From Ferrimonas balearica (GTDB lineage: Bacteria; Pseudomonadota; Gammaproteobacteria; Enterobacterales; Shewanellaceae): a DNA stretch of 64,000 nt. The position numbers and the translations under genes were made by a program. Location of the stretch: assembly GCF_019802055.1 (NCBI RefSeq), contig NZ_JAHVHW010000006.1:124001-188000 (forward strand). The letters run 5' to 3'. The notes below the pieces were generated by a model. That model did not search any database. It saw nothing but the letters and a program-made list of their open reading frames with translations, and was not told the DNA's origin. This document shows, in pieces, positions 1 to 10,235 of the stretch. Numbering within the stretch: position 1 is the first letter of the stretch; every line of letters begins with the position of its first letter.

Positions 1-1
1 G

Positions 2-355
2 ATCATGAATAAGCTGATCAAAGATGGTCGGGTGATTCGGGGCCACCTGGGCCTGACAGGTCAACCGGTGACTCAAACCACCGCACGCTTGCTGCGTCTG
101 CAGCAGATGATCGGTGTGCATGTGACTGAGGTGGACTCCCATGGCCCGGCCGCCCGCGCAGGCTTGCGCCCGGATGATGTGCTGGTCGCCTTTAACGGGG
201 AAACCATTACCGGCGCCGACATGCTGATGGACAGCATTGCCGAAACGCCGCCGGGTACCGAGGTCAACATCACCCTGGTTCGCCGGGGCCGTTACTTCAG
301 CGTGCCCGTCACCATTGGTGAAAAACCTTCATCGCCCGCCGAACCGCTGCGCTGA
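2..355 (+). CDS. degS: DegS-type periplasmic serine protease, C-terminal fragment (PDZ domain)
   Basis: This is the 3' end of a trypsin-like HtrA-family protease; the catalytic domain lies before the window. The frame is open from base 2 to the TGA at 353-355. The residues KLIKDGRVIRGHLG mark the end of the protease domain and the linker into one PDZ domain (VHVTEVDSHGPAARAGLRPDD, then FNGETI). Only one PDZ domain precedes the stop. That fits DegS, the membrane-anchored protease that starts the sigma-E envelope stress cascade by cutting RseA, better than DegQ/DegP, which have two. DegS identity is an inference because the N-terminal anchor is not visible. The downstream murA/mla neighbourhood resembles degS loci in related genera. 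Confidence 0.8.
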   Translation: MMNKLIKDGRVIRGHLGLTGQPVTQTTARLLRLQQMIGVHVTEVDSHGPAARAGLRPDDVLVAFNGETITGADMLMDSIAETPPGTEVNITLVRRGRYFSVPVTIGEKPSSPAEPLR

Positions 356-417
356 TTTCAGATCCCCGGCCTGGGCGTCGCCTTACCCTTTCAGGTACCC
401 CCTGAAGGAGCCCCTCC

Positions 418-1065
418 ATGCTCGCCCATGCCACCCCCAGCACCGTCCGTCATAAACTCCAGCCGCTGGTGAGCCTGACGGCGTTCCCCGGTCCCCGACT
501 GCTGGTGCTCAACAATAAAGGGGGAGTGGGCAAATCCACCATCACCACCACTCTTTTGCGCCAACTGAGTGCGGACGGTCAGACGCCGGCACTGGTGGAT
601 TTCGATCCTCAGGGCTCCAGTATTGATTGGGCAGAAGAGAATGGTGATTTCTGGGCGGTGGATGATGACCCCCGCCGTGAGCGACTGGAATCGATGCGAC
701 TGCGCGTACCGGCAAACGCCAGCCACGTCGTGATGGATTCACCCGCCAATCTGGACCCCCGTCTTCTGAACCGTTTGCTGGATTACGCCGATGCCATTGT
801 GCTGCCGACCCAGGTCAGCCCCATGGATGTGCGCGCTCTGGGGCGCTTTCTGCCCAACCTGCTGCTTCACCCTCGCTACCGTGCCCGGATGCCGCAGTTG
901 GGGGTGATCGCCAACCGGGTCAGCGATGACTCCGATACGGAACTGCTGGAGCGCTTTCTGAAGCCGCTGAATCTGCCGCTGCTGGCTCGCCTGCCTGAGC
1001 GCAAACCGGGCCAGAGTCTCGACACGCCGCTTTGGCCATCGTTGAAGATCTGGCTGAAAGGCTGA
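418..1065 (+). CDS. ParA/MinD-family ATPase, orphan
   Basis: A 215-residue deviant-Walker P-loop ATPase. The Walker A motif NNKGGVGKST is at residues 32-41, with the signature lysine after GG, and the A' aspartate is in VDFDPQGSS near residue 60. A later VVMDSPANLD stretch matches the Walker B region. The ATG at 418 has a GAAGGAG Shine-Dalgarno just upstream. ParA-type ATPases position plasmids, chromosomes or protein clusters by cycling on DNA or membrane. No ParB, parS or MinE partner is adjacent: degS lies upstream on the same strand and murA converges from the right. An N-terminal extension of about 25 residues precedes the P-loop strand. Cargo and function are unknown; the ATPase call is firm. 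Confidence 0.85.
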   Translation: MLAHATPSTVRHKLQPLVSLTAFPGPRLLVLNNKGGVGKSTITTTLLRQLSADGQTPALVDFDPQGSSIDWAEENGDFWAVDDDPRRERLESMRLRVPANASHVVMDSPANLDPRLLNRLLDYADAIVLPTQVSPMDVRALGRFLPNLLLHPRYRARMPQLGVIANRVSDDSDTELLERFLKPLNLPLLARLPERKPGQSLDTPLWPSLKIWLKG

Positions 1066-1075
1066 GTGGAATCCC

Positions 1076-1107
1076 AAAAAAAAACGCCCCGGTCGGGGCG
1101 TTTTTTT
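1076..1107. terminator. Bidirectional rho-independent terminator
   Basis: A GC-rich hairpin (CGCCCC, loop GGTC, GGGGCG) is flanked by an A-run on the left and a T-run on the right. It can therefore terminate both the ParA-like gene from the left and murA from the right. Confidence 0.85.
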
Positions 1108-1122
1108 GTGTCTGGCTAAAGC

Positions 1123-2406
<1,284 letters not shown>

Positions 2407-2658
2407 TCAGCCGTTGAAAATTTTCTCGCGCTGCCACTCCGCTGGCGTGAATGCCTTGATGGTCAAGGCGTGAAGGGTCCCATCCGTGATTTTATCCATC
2501 AGCGGGGCGTACACCGCCTGCTGACGACGTACCTTGGTCAGGCCTTCGAAACAGTCCCCTACGGCCAAAATGGCGTAATGGCTGCCATCGGCAGTAACCC
2601 GTACTTCAGCCAGTGACATCGCCTCTTGCAGACGGGCTTCGATCTCTTTCGGTTCCAC
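2407..2658 (-). CDS. ibaG: BolA-family protein IbaG
   Basis: An 83-residue BolA-like protein. IbaG-type BolA proteins partner monothiol glutaredoxins in iron-sulfur trafficking and are linked to acid stress in E. coli. The core AVGDCFEGLTKVRRQQAVY, including the family's V/L-K-x-x-Q helix, and the C-terminal IKAFTPAEW motif are characteristic. The start is GTG at 2658, chosen because a GAGGAG Shine-Dalgarno lies just upstream. A longer reading from 2754 would run into mlaB and lacks family support. It sits between mlaB and murA, as in E. coli. Confidence 0.92.
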   Translation of the reverse strand: MEPKEIEARLQEAMSLAEVRVTADGSHYAILAVGDCFEGLTKVRRQQAVYAPLMDKITDGTLHALTIKAFTPAEWQREKIFNG

Positions 2659-2678
2659 GCGTGACTCCTCGCTATGGT

Positions 2679-2978
2679 CTAGGTGCCTTGAAGGCGGGCC
2701 TCGACCAGTTCCAAATCGTACAGTTCCATCAGGCGTTCCAGGGCCGCAGGACATTGCTGCCAGCGTAACTCGCTTCCCTGTTGCCGGGCCTGACCTTCCA
2801 GCTCCAGTAACAGTGCCAGCCCGGCACTGTCTACGGCGCTGAGCGCGCCCAGTTCAAGGCGTTCCAGCGGCGGTGCCAGCCACTCTGGCTTAAGCGGCCA
2901 AAGGGGTGGGATGGTGCTCTGGTTCAGCGCACCTTCCAGCACCAGGGCCTCGCCCTCTCGCCGGATCATCGCTCTCAC
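2679..2978 (-). CDS. mlaB: MlaB, STAS-domain subunit of the phospholipid transporter
   Basis: A 99-residue STAS-domain protein. MlaB binds the MlaF ATPase on the cytoplasmic side of the MlaFEDB complex and is needed for its stability and activity. The STAS signature VDSAGLALLLEL is present, with the conserved serine at residue 51. The start is GTG at 2978, sharing bases with the mlaC stop, and has an AGGAGG ribosome site at ideal distance. A later ATG at 2969 would be too far from it. Divergence is high, as usual for this subunit, so position in the operon adds weight. Confidence 0.88.
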   Translation of the reverse strand: MRAMIRREGEALVLEGALNQSTIPPLWPLKPEWLAPPLERLELGALSAVDSAGLALLLELEGQARQQGSELRWQQCPAALERLMELYDLELVEARLQGT

Positions 2979-3610
2979 GATGCCTCCTCTTTGGCGCTCA
3001 GTTTGACTCCGCTCTTCTCCGCCAGCATGTCGATCACCGAATCGATGCCATTGCGACGGATAAGGCCGCCAATCTCCTGCTCCTTGGAAGCCAGCAGGCT
3101 AACGCCTTCGGCCACCAGGTCAAACGCCTTCCATTCCCCTGTCTTCTTGTTGCGACGGGCTTTGAACTGGACTGAAATCGGCGGGCGATTACCATCGATG
3201 ATGGTGACGCCTACCGTGACAATGTTTTTGTCCCCGAAGGGTCGGGCCGGTTCAAACTCCACCGTTTGATCCCGATATTCGGTGAACGCCTGGGCAAAGG
3301 TGGCGATCATATACCGACGGAACTCCTCAGTGAACCTCTCCCTTTGCTCCGGAGTGGTTTTCTTCAGAGAGGGACCCATCACCTTATAGGCCGCGTACTT
3401 GTAATCCACATAAGGCATCATCTCCTCTTCGACGATCACCTTAAGGTGGTCCAGGTCCTGCTGAATCAAGGCGTTATCCTGAGCAAATCGGTCAAAGGTG
3501 CGCTGCGCCACCACCTTCACCACCTCGTAGGGATCCTGGTTTACGGCGTCCTCTGCCGCTACCGGCAAAATCATCAACATTAAGAATCCGCACAACCACC
3601 GTTTCAACAT
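2975..3610 (-). CDS. mlaC: MlaC, periplasmic phospholipid-binding shuttle
   Basis: A 211-residue exported protein of the Tol-Tol-Ttg2 family. MlaC carries phospholipids between the outer-membrane MlaA-porin complex and the inner-membrane MlaFEDB transporter. An N-terminal signal peptide (hydrophobic core CGFLMLMILPVAA, cleavage about residue 20) is followed by the helical/sheet lipid-binding fold with the family motif YAAYKVMGPSLKK. The ATG at 3610 is preferred over the GTG three bases upstream because AAGGAG is correctly spaced only for the ATG. The 3' end overlaps mlaB. Confidence 0.95.
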   Translation of the reverse strand: MLKRWLCGFLMLMILPVAAEDAVNQDPYEVVKVVAQRTFDRFAQDNALIQQDLDHLKVIVEEEMMPYVDYKYAAYKVMGPSLKKTTPEQRERFTEEFRRYMIATFAQAFTEYRDQTVEFEPARPFGDKNIVTVGVTIIDGNRPPISVQFKARRNKKTGEWKAFDLVAEGVSLLASKEQEIGGLIRRNGIDSVIDMLAEKSGVKLSAKEEAS

Positions 3611-3619
3611 CACTGCTCC

Positions 3620-4087
3620 TTACTTGTCTTCGCCCACGCTATAGAGGAACTGGCCAATCAGATCCTCCAGCACCATCGCACTGCGGGTATCTTCAATCTG
3701 GTCACCATCCGCCAGCAGTTCTATTCCCTCATCCATAAAGCCGGGGCTCAATCCGATGTACTGCTCGCCCAGCAGCCCTGAGGTCAGAATAGACAGACTG
3801 CTGGTTTCCGGGAACTGGTCGTAACGGGCATCCATCGCCAGGGTCACCACCGGCGTCAGCATGTCAGGGTCCAGTGCGATCCCAGTAACTCGACCGACAA
3901 CCACCCCACCCACTTTCACCGGAGAGCGGACTTTCAACCCGCCAATATTGTCGAAATGGGCAATCAGGGAGTAAGTCTGGCCATTACCCCGGGGGTCGAT
4001 GTCCGCCACTTTGATTATCAGCACCAGAAACGCCGCCAGACCCGCCAGCAGAAAGCCACCTACGGCCAGTTCAATCTTTTTCGACAT
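3620..4087 (-). CDS. mlaD: MlaD, MCE-domain subunit of the phospholipid transporter
   Basis: A 155-residue membrane-anchored MCE protein. MlaD forms the hexameric periplasmic ring on MlaE through which lipid passes. One N-terminal transmembrane helix (about residues 6-26) is followed by a single MCE domain (FDNIGGLKVRSPVKVGGVVVG) and the YIGLSPG segment near the C-terminus. The second ATG, at 4087, has a GGGA at workable spacing. The ATG at 4093, which overlaps the mlaE stop, is the alternative. Confidence 0.93.
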   Translation of the reverse strand: MSKKIELAVGGFLLAGLAAFLVLIIKVADIDPRGNGQTYSLIAHFDNIGGLKVRSPVKVGGVVVGRVTGIALDPDMLTPVVTLAMDARYDQFPETSSLSILTSGLLGEQYIGLSPGFMDEGIELLADGDQIEDTRSAMVLEDLIGQFLYSVGEDK

Positions 4088-4089
4088 AA

Positions 4090-4872
4090 TCATTTCCCAA
4101 ACATGATGGCAGTAAGGACAAAGTCGAGAGCCAGGACGGTCAGAGAGGCGTGCACCACGGTCTCCGTGGTTGCCCGGCTGATCCCTTCTGCCGTGGGCAC
4201 TGCGTCATAGCCTTTAAACAGCGCAATCCAGGTCACCACAAAAGCGAACACCACCGATTTAATCAGGCAGTTGAGAATGTCTTTCTGCCACTCTACTGAC
4301 GCAGTAAGAATGGACCAGAAAGCGCCGGGGTCGATCCCCTTCCACTCCACACCAACCAGGTGCCCACCCCAGATCCCAATGGTGGTAAACATCAAAGCAA
4401 GCAGCGGCATGGAGATCACACCTGCCCAAAAACGAGGAGCCACCACCCGTTGCAGCGGGTCTACCGCCATCATCTCCATGCTGGCCAACTGCTCGGTGGC
4501 TTTCATCAGCCCGATCTCCGCGGTCAGCGCCGAACCGGCCCGACCGGCAAACAGCAGGGCGGTCACCACCGGCCCCAGCTCCCGCAGCAGTGACAGGGCC
4601 ACCATGGGCCCCAGACTCTCCTCGGTGCCAAAGTCCACCAGGATGATGTAGCCCTGCAGCCCTAGCACCATGCCGATAAACAGGCCGGACACCAGGATGA
4701 TCACCATGGAGAGCACCCCAACCTGGTACAGCTGCTTAATCAGGAGGGGCAGCATCTTGCCCGGCTGTGGCCGACGCACCAATGCACCGGTGAGCATCAG
4801 ACCCGCCCGGCCCAATCCCGCAACCCAGCTAAGTGCCTCCCGGCCCAGACGGCGAACGCGTTCCAGCATCAT
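4090..4872 (-). CDS. mlaE: MlaE, permease of the phospholipid transporter
   Basis: A 260-residue inner-membrane protein with five to six hydrophobic segments and the conserved MlaE motifs ([35 protein letters not shown]). It forms the transmembrane dimer of MlaFEDB, the ABC system that moves phospholipids to keep the outer membrane asymmetric. The ATG at 4872 overlaps the mlaF stop, so the two are probably translationally coupled. Confidence 0.96.
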   Translation of the reverse strand: MMLERVRRLGREALSWVAGLGRAGLMLTGALVRRPQPGKMLPLLIKQLYQVGVLSMVIILVSGLFIGMVLGLQGYIILVDFGTEESLGPMVALSLLRELGPVVTALLFAGRAGSALTAEIGLMKATEQLASMEMMAVDPLQRVVAPRFWAGVISMPLLALMFTTIGIWGGHLVGVEWKGIDPGAFWSILTASVEWQKDILNCLIKSVVFAFVVTWIALFKGYDAVPTAEGISRATTETVVHASLTVLALDFVLTAIMFGK

Positions 4873-5702
4873 GGCGCAAGCAACTCCTCTAGGTAGGATG
4901 CAGCAGGGTGGTGAAAGCGCACCGGGCCATCCGGGGCGCCTTCCAGAAACTGTCTCAACTGCGGCGTATCCAGCTGGCGAATCGCTTCGGGGGTGCCTGC
5001 CCCAATCACCTTGCCGTCCGCAATCACATACACCTGGTCGGCAATGCTCATCACCTCATTCACATCGTGGGACACCACAACGGAGGTCAGGTCCAATGCC
5101 GAGCCCAACTCCCGGATCAGTTTGACCAGAACCCCCATGGAGATCGGGTCCTGACCGGCAAACGGCTCATCGTACAGGATCAACTCCGGCTCCAACGCGA
5201 TCGCCCGGGCCAGTGCCGCTCGTCGCTGCATACCACCGGACAGCTCTGCAGGCATCAGCTTCGCCGCCCCACGCAGCCCCACCGCCTCCAGCTTCATCAA
5301 CACCAGGCGTCGAATGATCGGTTCGGGCAGTTGGGTGTGCTCGCGCAGGGGGAAGGCCACATTGTCGAACACCGACATGTCGGTAAACAGGGCGCCGGAC
5401 TGGAACAGCATGCTGATACGCCGCCGGGCGCGATAGAGATCTTTGCGGGATACGGTGTGCAGGTTCAGGCCGTCAAACACCACCTGACCACTGTCCGGCG
5501 TCAGTTGGGCGCCGATCAGTTTCAGCAGAGTGGTTTTTCCAATGCCGCTGGGCCCCATGATGGCCGTCACCTTGCCCCGAGGGATGGTAAGAGACAGCCC
5601 TTTGAAGATGGCCCGCTCCCCCCGATGAAAGATAAGACGGTCTACGGTCACCAGAGCAGGGTCTTGATGCGATGGTTGGTCCATAACGCGCCCGGGTAAC
5701 AC
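4869..5702 (-). CDS. mlaF: MlaF, ATPase of the phospholipid transporter
   Basis: A 277-residue ABC ATPase that powers MlaFEDB. It has Walker [10 protein letters not shown] (residues 50-58), signature LSGGMQRR (about 154-161) and Walker B LILYDEP (about 174-180). The C-terminal extension beyond the nucleotide-binding domain is typical of MlaF and contacts MlaB and the partner subunit. The start is GTG at 5702 (AGGAG eight bases upstream); ATG at 5684 is a possible alternative with a poorer ribosome site. It is the first gene of the mlaFEDCB-ibaG-murA series and is divergent from yrbG. Confidence 0.96.
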   Translation of the reverse strand: MLPGRVMDQPSHQDPALVTVDRLIFHRGERAIFKGLSLTIPRGKVTAIMGPSGIGKTTLLKLIGAQLTPDSGQVVFDGLNLHTVSRKDLYRARRRISMLFQSGALFTDMSVFDNVAFPLREHTQLPEPIIRRLVLMKLEAVGLRGAAKLMPAELSGGMQRRAALARAIALEPELILYDEPFAGQDPISMGVLVKLIRELGSALDLTSVVVSHDVNEVMSIADQVYVIADGKVIGAGTPEAIRQLDTPQLRQFLEGAPDGPVRFHHPAASYLEELLAP

Positions 5703-5835
5703 CCGAGAAACTCCTGTATCTCGCGAGGTAAGAGGTCCATTCTACGGCGGGAACAACCGCTTAACAATCTGCTGCTCTTTTCTTTTCCGACGCTTCAGGG
5801 GACAATGCGCGGATTATTTTTCACCCCTGATCACC

Positions 5836-6798
5836 ATGCTACTGAACCTGTTGATGCTACTGGGCGGCTTGCTGCTGCTGGTTTGGAGTGCCGACCGCTT
5901 TGTTTATGGCGCCGCCGCTTTAGCCCGTAACCTGGGTCTGCCCCCTCTCATCATCGGCCTGACCATTGTCTCCATGGGCTCCTCTGCTCCGGAAGCCATG
6001 GTCGCCACCACCGCCGCCATGAACGGTCTGCTTGATACCGCCGTGGGCAACGTCATCGGCTCCAACATCACCAACATTACGCTGATTCTGGGCGCGACCG
6101 CCCTGCTGCGTCCCATGGTGGTGGGCAGTTCCACGCTGATGAAAGAGATGCCCCTGATGCTGGCCGGTACCGTTCTGGCCGGTTACCTGATGCAGGATCT
6201 GCTGCTGGACTTCACCGATGGCGTCATCCTGATGCTGGCATTTATTGTGGTGATCAGCACCCTGACCTGGGCCGCCTGGCGCAACCGGGAAACCGACCCA
6301 ATGACGGCGGATTCAGAGGCAGAGATCCCCGAAGATGTCCCCATGGGCCAGGCGATACTCTGGCTGCTGGTGGGCATGGCCCTGCTGCCGTTGGCATCGA
6401 ACCTGATGGTGGACGGTGCGGTCTATATCGCCAAGTGGTTTGGTCTGTCCGACCTGGTGATCGGCCTGACCATCATCGCCGTCGGCACCAGCCTGCCGGA
6501 ACTGGCGGCCTGTATTGCCGGTGTGCTCAAGAACGAAGATGACCTGGCCATTGGTAACGTGGTGGGTTCCAACCTGTTCAATATTCTGGCGGTTCTGGCG
6601 CTGCCAGCCCTGATTGCCGGCGGCTCCATCAGTGAACTGGCCGCTGGCCGGGACTTCTATGTGATGCTGGGTACCAGCCTGGCACCGCTGCTGCTACTCT
6701 GGCTCAAACGCAGCCGCACCATCGGCCGGGTCGAAGGCGCGCTGCTGCTTATCTGTTTTATCGCTTATCAGACCAGCCTGTTTACTCAAGCAGGCTGA
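5836..6798 (+). CDS. yrbG: Calcium/sodium antiporter (CaCA family, YrbG-like)
   Basis: A 320-residue polytopic membrane protein with two homologous halves, each carrying a CaCA alpha-repeat: GSSAPE at 48-53 with GNVIGSNITN, and GTSLPE with GNVVGSNLFN in the second half. The family exchanges Na+ or H+ for Ca2+; the physiological substrate of YrbG is not settled. A charged loop near the middle (DSEAEIPEDVP) separates the halves. It heads the yrbG-kdsD-kdsC-lptCAB run, as in E. coli, and is divergent from mlaF across a 133-base promoter region. Confidence 0.93.
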   Translation: MLLNLLMLLGGLLLLVWSADRFVYGAAALARNLGLPPLIIGLTIVSMGSSAPEAMVATTAAMNGLLDTAVGNVIGSNITNITLILGATALLRPMVVGSSTLMKEMPLMLAGTVLAGYLMQDLLLDFTDGVILMLAFIVVISTLTWAAWRNRETDPMTADSEAEIPEDVPMGQAILWLLVGMALLPLASNLMVDGAVYIAKWFGLSDLVIGLTIIAVGTSLPELAACIAGVLKNEDDLAIGNVVGSNLFNILAVLALPALIAGGSISELAAGRDFYVMLGTSLAPLLLLWLKRSRTIGRVEGALLLICFIAYQTSLFTQAG

Positions 6799-6811
6799 TA
6801 CGGGAGTAAAG

Positions 6812-7786
6812 ATGCCGAACGCTTCGCAGTTTCGCGATTGGGGCCGTCGGGTCATCGAGATTGAAAAGGCCGCGATTGATGGCCTGAACCGCTTTATTGA
6901 TGACGCCTTCGTGGCGGCCTGTGAAACCATCCTGGCCTGCGAGGGCAAAGTGGTGGTGATGGGGATGGGCAAGTCCGGCCATGTCGGCAATAAGATTGCC
7001 GCCACCCTGGCCAGCACCGGCACCCCGGCATTCTTTATGCACCCGGGCGAAGCCAGTCACGGTGACCTTGGCATGCTCTCCAAAGCCGATGTGGTTATCG
7101 CCATCTCCAACTCCGGGGAAGCCGGGGAGATCATGACCTTGATGCCGGTGATCCGCCGTTGGGGTGTACCGGTTATCGCCATGACCGGCAAACCGGAATC
7201 GAGCCTCGCCAAAGTGTCCCAGCATCACCTCTGCATCGCCGTGGATGAGGAAGCCTGCCCGCTGGGTCTGGCCCCCACCTCCTCCACCACCGCAACTCTG
7301 GTGATGGGGGATGCCCTGGCGGTCGCCCTGCTACAGGCCAAAGGTTTTACTGCCGATGACTTTGCGCTGTCCCACCCCGGTGGCGCGCTGGGCCGTAAAC
7401 TGCTGCTGCGGGTTTCCGACCTGATGCACCATGACGAGCACCTGCCGCAGGTGACGGAAGAGGTCACCATCTCCGAAGCGCTGCTGGAAATCTCAGCCAA
7501 GGGGCTGGGTATGACCGCCGTGATCAACAAGGAGGGGCAGCTGAGTGGCCTGTTTACCGACGGTGACTTGCGCCGCGTACTGGATGCCCGCGTGGACATT
7601 CACGAGACCGCCATCGGCACCGTGATGACCCGTAACCCGGTTACGGTTACCGCTTCTCTACTCGCTGCGGAAGCCCTGAAGCTGATGGAAGAGAAGAAGA
7701 TTAACGGTCTGATAATCGTTGATGAATCGGGCCGTCCCCGTGGCGCCCTCAACATGATGGACATGCTCAAGGCTGGAGTACTGTGA
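6812..7786 (+). CDS. kdsD: Arabinose-5-phosphate isomerase
   Basis: A 324-residue cytoplasmic enzyme converting ribulose 5-phosphate to arabinose 5-phosphate, the first step of Kdo synthesis for lipopolysaccharide. It has an N-terminal SIS sugar-isomerase domain (GMGKSGHVGNKIAATLASTG; SNSGEAGE) and two C-terminal CBS domains (from about residue 205). The length matches E. coli KdsD. A GGGAG ribosome site precedes the ATG. It lies 13 bases after yrbG, and its stop overlaps the kdsC start. Confidence 0.96.
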   Translation: MPNASQFRDWGRRVIEIEKAAIDGLNRFIDDAFVAACETILACEGKVVVMGMGKSGHVGNKIAATLASTGTPAFFMHPGEASHGDLGMLSKADVVIAISNSGEAGEIMTLMPVIRRWGVPVIAMTGKPESSLAKVSQHHLCIAVDEEACPLGLAPTSSTTATLVMGDALAVALLQAKGFTADDFALSHPGGALGRKLLLRVSDLMHHDEHLPQVTEEVTISEALLEISAKGLGMTAVINKEGQLSGLFTDGDLRRVLDARVDIHETAIGTVMTRNPVTVTASLLAAEALKLMEEKKINGLIIVDESGRPRGALNMMDMLKAGVL

Positions 7787-8334
7787 TGGTTGAAACCCTT
7801 TACGGTCCGGTGTCGGAGGAGGTGATGGATCGCGCCACCCAGATCCGACTGCTGATCTGCGACGTTGATGGCGTGTTTTCCGATGGTCGCATCTACCTCG
7901 GCAATAACGGGGAGGAGCTGAAAGCGTTCCACACCCGTGACGGATTCGGCATCAAAGCGATTCAGAATGCCGGCATTGCGGTGGCGGTGATCACCGGCCG
8001 CAACTCCGCCATCGTCGAACGCCGCATGACCGCACTTGGGGTGTCTCACATCCATCAGGGCTGTGAGGACAAAGTGGCGGTCTATCAGGATCTGCTGACG
8101 CAGTTGAACCTGACTCCGGAGGCCTGTGCCTACATCGGTGATGACCTGGTGGATCTGGCTGTTATGAAGCAGGTTGGCCTGGCGGTTGGTGTGGAAGACG
8201 CCCACCCAGCCCTGCTCCCCCACTGCCACTACCGCACCCGCATCCGCGGCGGCTTTGGCGCCGTGCGTGAGCTGTGCGACCTGCTGCTGCAGGCCCAGGG
8301 CAACCTGGCTCAGGCCAAAGGGATGTCGGTATGA
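7786..8334 (+). CDS. kdsC: 3-deoxy-D-manno-octulosonate 8-phosphate phosphatase
   Basis: A 182-residue HAD-superfamily phosphatase (C0 type, forms tetramers) that dephosphorylates Kdo 8-phosphate. Motif I is CDVDGVFSDG, with the nucleophile and acid aspartates. Motif II is VITGRNS and motif IV is GDDLVDLAVM. The ATG at 7786 overlaps the kdsD stop (TGATG) and has GGAG seven bases upstream; the GTG one codon earlier is less well spaced. Its 3' end overlaps lptC. Confidence 0.96.
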   Translation: MVETLYGPVSEEVMDRATQIRLLICDVDGVFSDGRIYLGNNGEELKAFHTRDGFGIKAIQNAGIAVAVITGRNSAIVERRMTALGVSHIHQGCEDKVAVYQDLLTQLNLTPEACAYIGDDLVDLAVMKQVGLAVGVEDAHPALLPHCHYRTRIRGGFGAVRELCDLLLQAQGNLAQAKGMSV

Positions 8335-8882
8335 AGCGTGAGCTGCTCGCCGGACTGTTACTGCTGCTGGCCGCGGGTGCCCTGTACTGGCGCAACCTGC
8401 AGATCGAAGAACAGACCCCGCAGCAACTGGCGGAAGCGGAGCCGGACTTTGTGGCCCGGGCACTGCGTACCCGCAGCTACGATGAGAACGGCCGACTGGC
8501 GGCTCAAATCGCGGCCGAGAGCATGCGCCACTTCCAGGAGGAGCAGCGCACCGAGTTTACCGATCCGGTGTACCTGATCTATCCCGAAAATACCGATGGT
8601 GTCTGGAAAGTACAGGCGCAGCAGGGCCACCTCAGTGGCACCCGCCATGTTGCGCTGGAAAAGGATGTTATTATTACCGCCATTGAGCCCAACGAACCGC
8701 TGCGGACCATCCGCACCGAGTCATTGAAGCTGGATCTGGAAACCATGGTGCTGACCACTGACGATCCGATCCGGGCATTGGGGGAAACCTTTGAAGTTCG
8801 CGGTACCGGCCTGTGGGCCGACCTCAATCTCAACCAATTCAAACTTAACAGTAAGGTAAGCGCCTCCTATGAAGTGCCTTAA
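8331..8882 (+). CDS. lptC: LptC, LPS export bitopic membrane subunit
   Basis: A 183-residue protein with one N-terminal transmembrane helix (about residues 5-21) and a periplasmic beta-jellyroll. In the Lpt bridge it takes LPS from LptB2FG and passes it to LptA. The ATG at 8331 overlaps the kdsC stop. The fold-specific stretch with FTDPVYLIYPEN and a C-terminal GTGLWADL is recognisable. Its end overlaps lptA by 14 bases, implying coupled translation. Confidence 0.93.
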   Translation: MKRELLAGLLLLLAAGALYWRNLQIEEQTPQQLAEAEPDFVARALRTRSYDENGRLAAQIAAESMRHFQEEQRTEFTDPVYLIYPENTDGVWKVQAQQGHLSGTRHVALEKDVIITAIEPNEPLRTIRTESLKLDLETMVLTTDDPIRALGETFEVRGTGLWADLNLNQFKLNSKVSASYEVP

Positions 8883-9417
8883 AATCCTGGCCCTGCTCCT
8901 GTCCGGCGCCATGCTGAGCGCTCCGGTTCTGGCGATGGATGACGACTACCGCCAGCCCATCAAGGTGACCTCTGACAACTCCAGCGCGGACATTCAGAGC
9001 TATACCCTGATCTACTCCGGCAATGTGCGTATTGTGCAGGGTTCCATGGAGATCAAAGCGGACGAGCTGAAAGTGATCTCCAGTGCCGAAAAGGGCAACG
9101 AGGTGATGATTGCCACCGGCAATCCGGCCACCTACACCCAGATGATGGAGAATGGCCTGCCTGCAGAAGCCCAGGCCAAAGAGATCCGTTACGAGGTACG
9201 TACCCGCCAGCTGACCCTGAGCGGTGACGCCCAATTGAGCCAAGCCGGCAGCCTGATGCGTGGCAACACCATCAGCTATAACGTCGAGAAGCAGCAGCTG
9301 ATCGCCGAAGGCAAAGAGGATGAGCAGATCACCACCATCTTCCTGCCCGCTGACCTCGACAATGAGAGCAAAGACGAAAAGCAGGAAGAGAAGCCGGACG
9401 CGGAGCCGAAGCCATGA
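8869..9417 (+). CDS. lptA: LptA, periplasmic LPS bridge protein
   Basis: A 182-residue exported protein forming the periplasmic jellyroll bridge that carries LPS to the outer membrane. A signal peptide of about 22 residues ends at VLA. The OstA/LptA motifs ([51 protein letters not shown]) are clear. The C-terminus is a charged Glu/Lys-rich tail of about 20 residues that is probably disordered. lptB starts within its last codons. Confidence 0.95.
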   Translation: MKCLKILALLLSGAMLSAPVLAMDDDYRQPIKVTSDNSSADIQSYTLIYSGNVRIVQGSMEIKADELKVISSAEKGNEVMIATGNPATYTQMMENGLPAEAQAKEIRYEVRTRQLTLSGDAQLSQAGSLMRGNTISYNVEKQQLIAEGKEDEQITTIFLPADLDNESKDEKQEEKPDAEPKP

Positions 9418-10145
9418 GTGACTCTATCCTCAAGGCAGAACAGCTGGCCAAAGCCTATAACGGCCGCCAGGTGGTAAAGAGCGTGGGCCTGGAGGTCAAA
9501 ACCGGCCAGATCGTGGGCCTGCTCGGCCCTAACGGCGCTGGCAAAACCACCACTTTCTATATGGTGGTGGGCCTGGTTCAGAACGATAAGGGCCGCATCA
9601 CCATTGATGAGCGGGACATCACCGCCCTGCCAATGCACAGCCGCGCCCGCCAGGGGATCGGCTATTTGCCTCAGGAATCCTCCATCTTCCGCAAGCTGTC
9701 GGTCTACGACAACTTGATGGCCGTACTCCAGATCCGCAAGGAGCTGAGTAAGGCACAGCGCGAGGAGAAGCTGGAGCAACTCCTGGAGGAGTTCAATATT
9801 ACCCACATCCGTGACAGCCTTGGCATGAGCCTGTCCGGTGGTGAGCGTCGCCGGGTGGAGATCGCCCGGGCATTGGCTGCGGATCCCAAATTCATTCTGC
9901 TTGATGAACCCTTCGCCGGTGTGGATCCCATCTCGGTGATCGACATCAAGAAGATCATCCAACAACTCAAGGATCGGGGTCTGGGTGTCTTGATTACCGA
10001 CCATAACGTGCGGGAAACTCTCGATGTTTGTGAGTACGCTTACATCGTGAGCCACGGCGAAATGATCGCCCGTGGTGCCCCTCAAGAGGTACTCGAGAAC
10101 AAGCTGGTCCGCTCCGTGTACTTGGGCGATCAGTTCAGGTTATAG
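9414..10145 (+). CDS. lptB: LptB, ATPase of the LPS exporter
   Basis: A 243-residue ABC ATPase powering LPS extraction by LptB2FG. Walker A is GPNGAGKTT (38-46), the Q-loop is LPQESSIFR, the signature is LSGGERRR, and Walker B with glutamate is ILLDEPFAG. The length and the C-terminal YLGDQFRL match LptB. It is the last gene of the tightly overlapping kdsC-lptC-lptA-lptB chain and is followed 90 bases later by rpoN. Confidence 0.97.
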   Translation: MSDSILKAEQLAKAYNGRQVVKSVGLEVKTGQIVGLLGPNGAGKTTTFYMVVGLVQNDKGRITIDERDITALPMHSRARQGIGYLPQESSIFRKLSVYDNLMAVLQIRKELSKAQREEKLEQLLEEFNITHIRDSLGMSLSGGERRRVEIARALAADPKFILLDEPFAGVDPISVIDIKKIIQQLKDRGLGVLITDHNVRETLDVCEYAYIVSHGEMIARGAPQEVLENKLVRSVYLGDQFRL

Positions 10146-10161
10146 TGGCAACCCTCCTAAC

Positions 10162-10180
10162 GGCAGGGGCTTTCCCTGCC
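10162..10180. other. Hairpin between lptB and rpoN
   Basis: A seven-base perfect stem (GGCAGGG / CCCTGCC, loop GCTTT) lies 17 bases after the lptB stop. No T-run follows, so it is more likely an attenuating or 3'-end-protecting RNA hairpin than a strong terminator. Confidence 0.35.
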
Positions 10181-10235
10181 AGCACAGTTCGACGGTACCA
10201 GGGAAGCATCGCGTGATAAGGATCGACGCTCGTTG

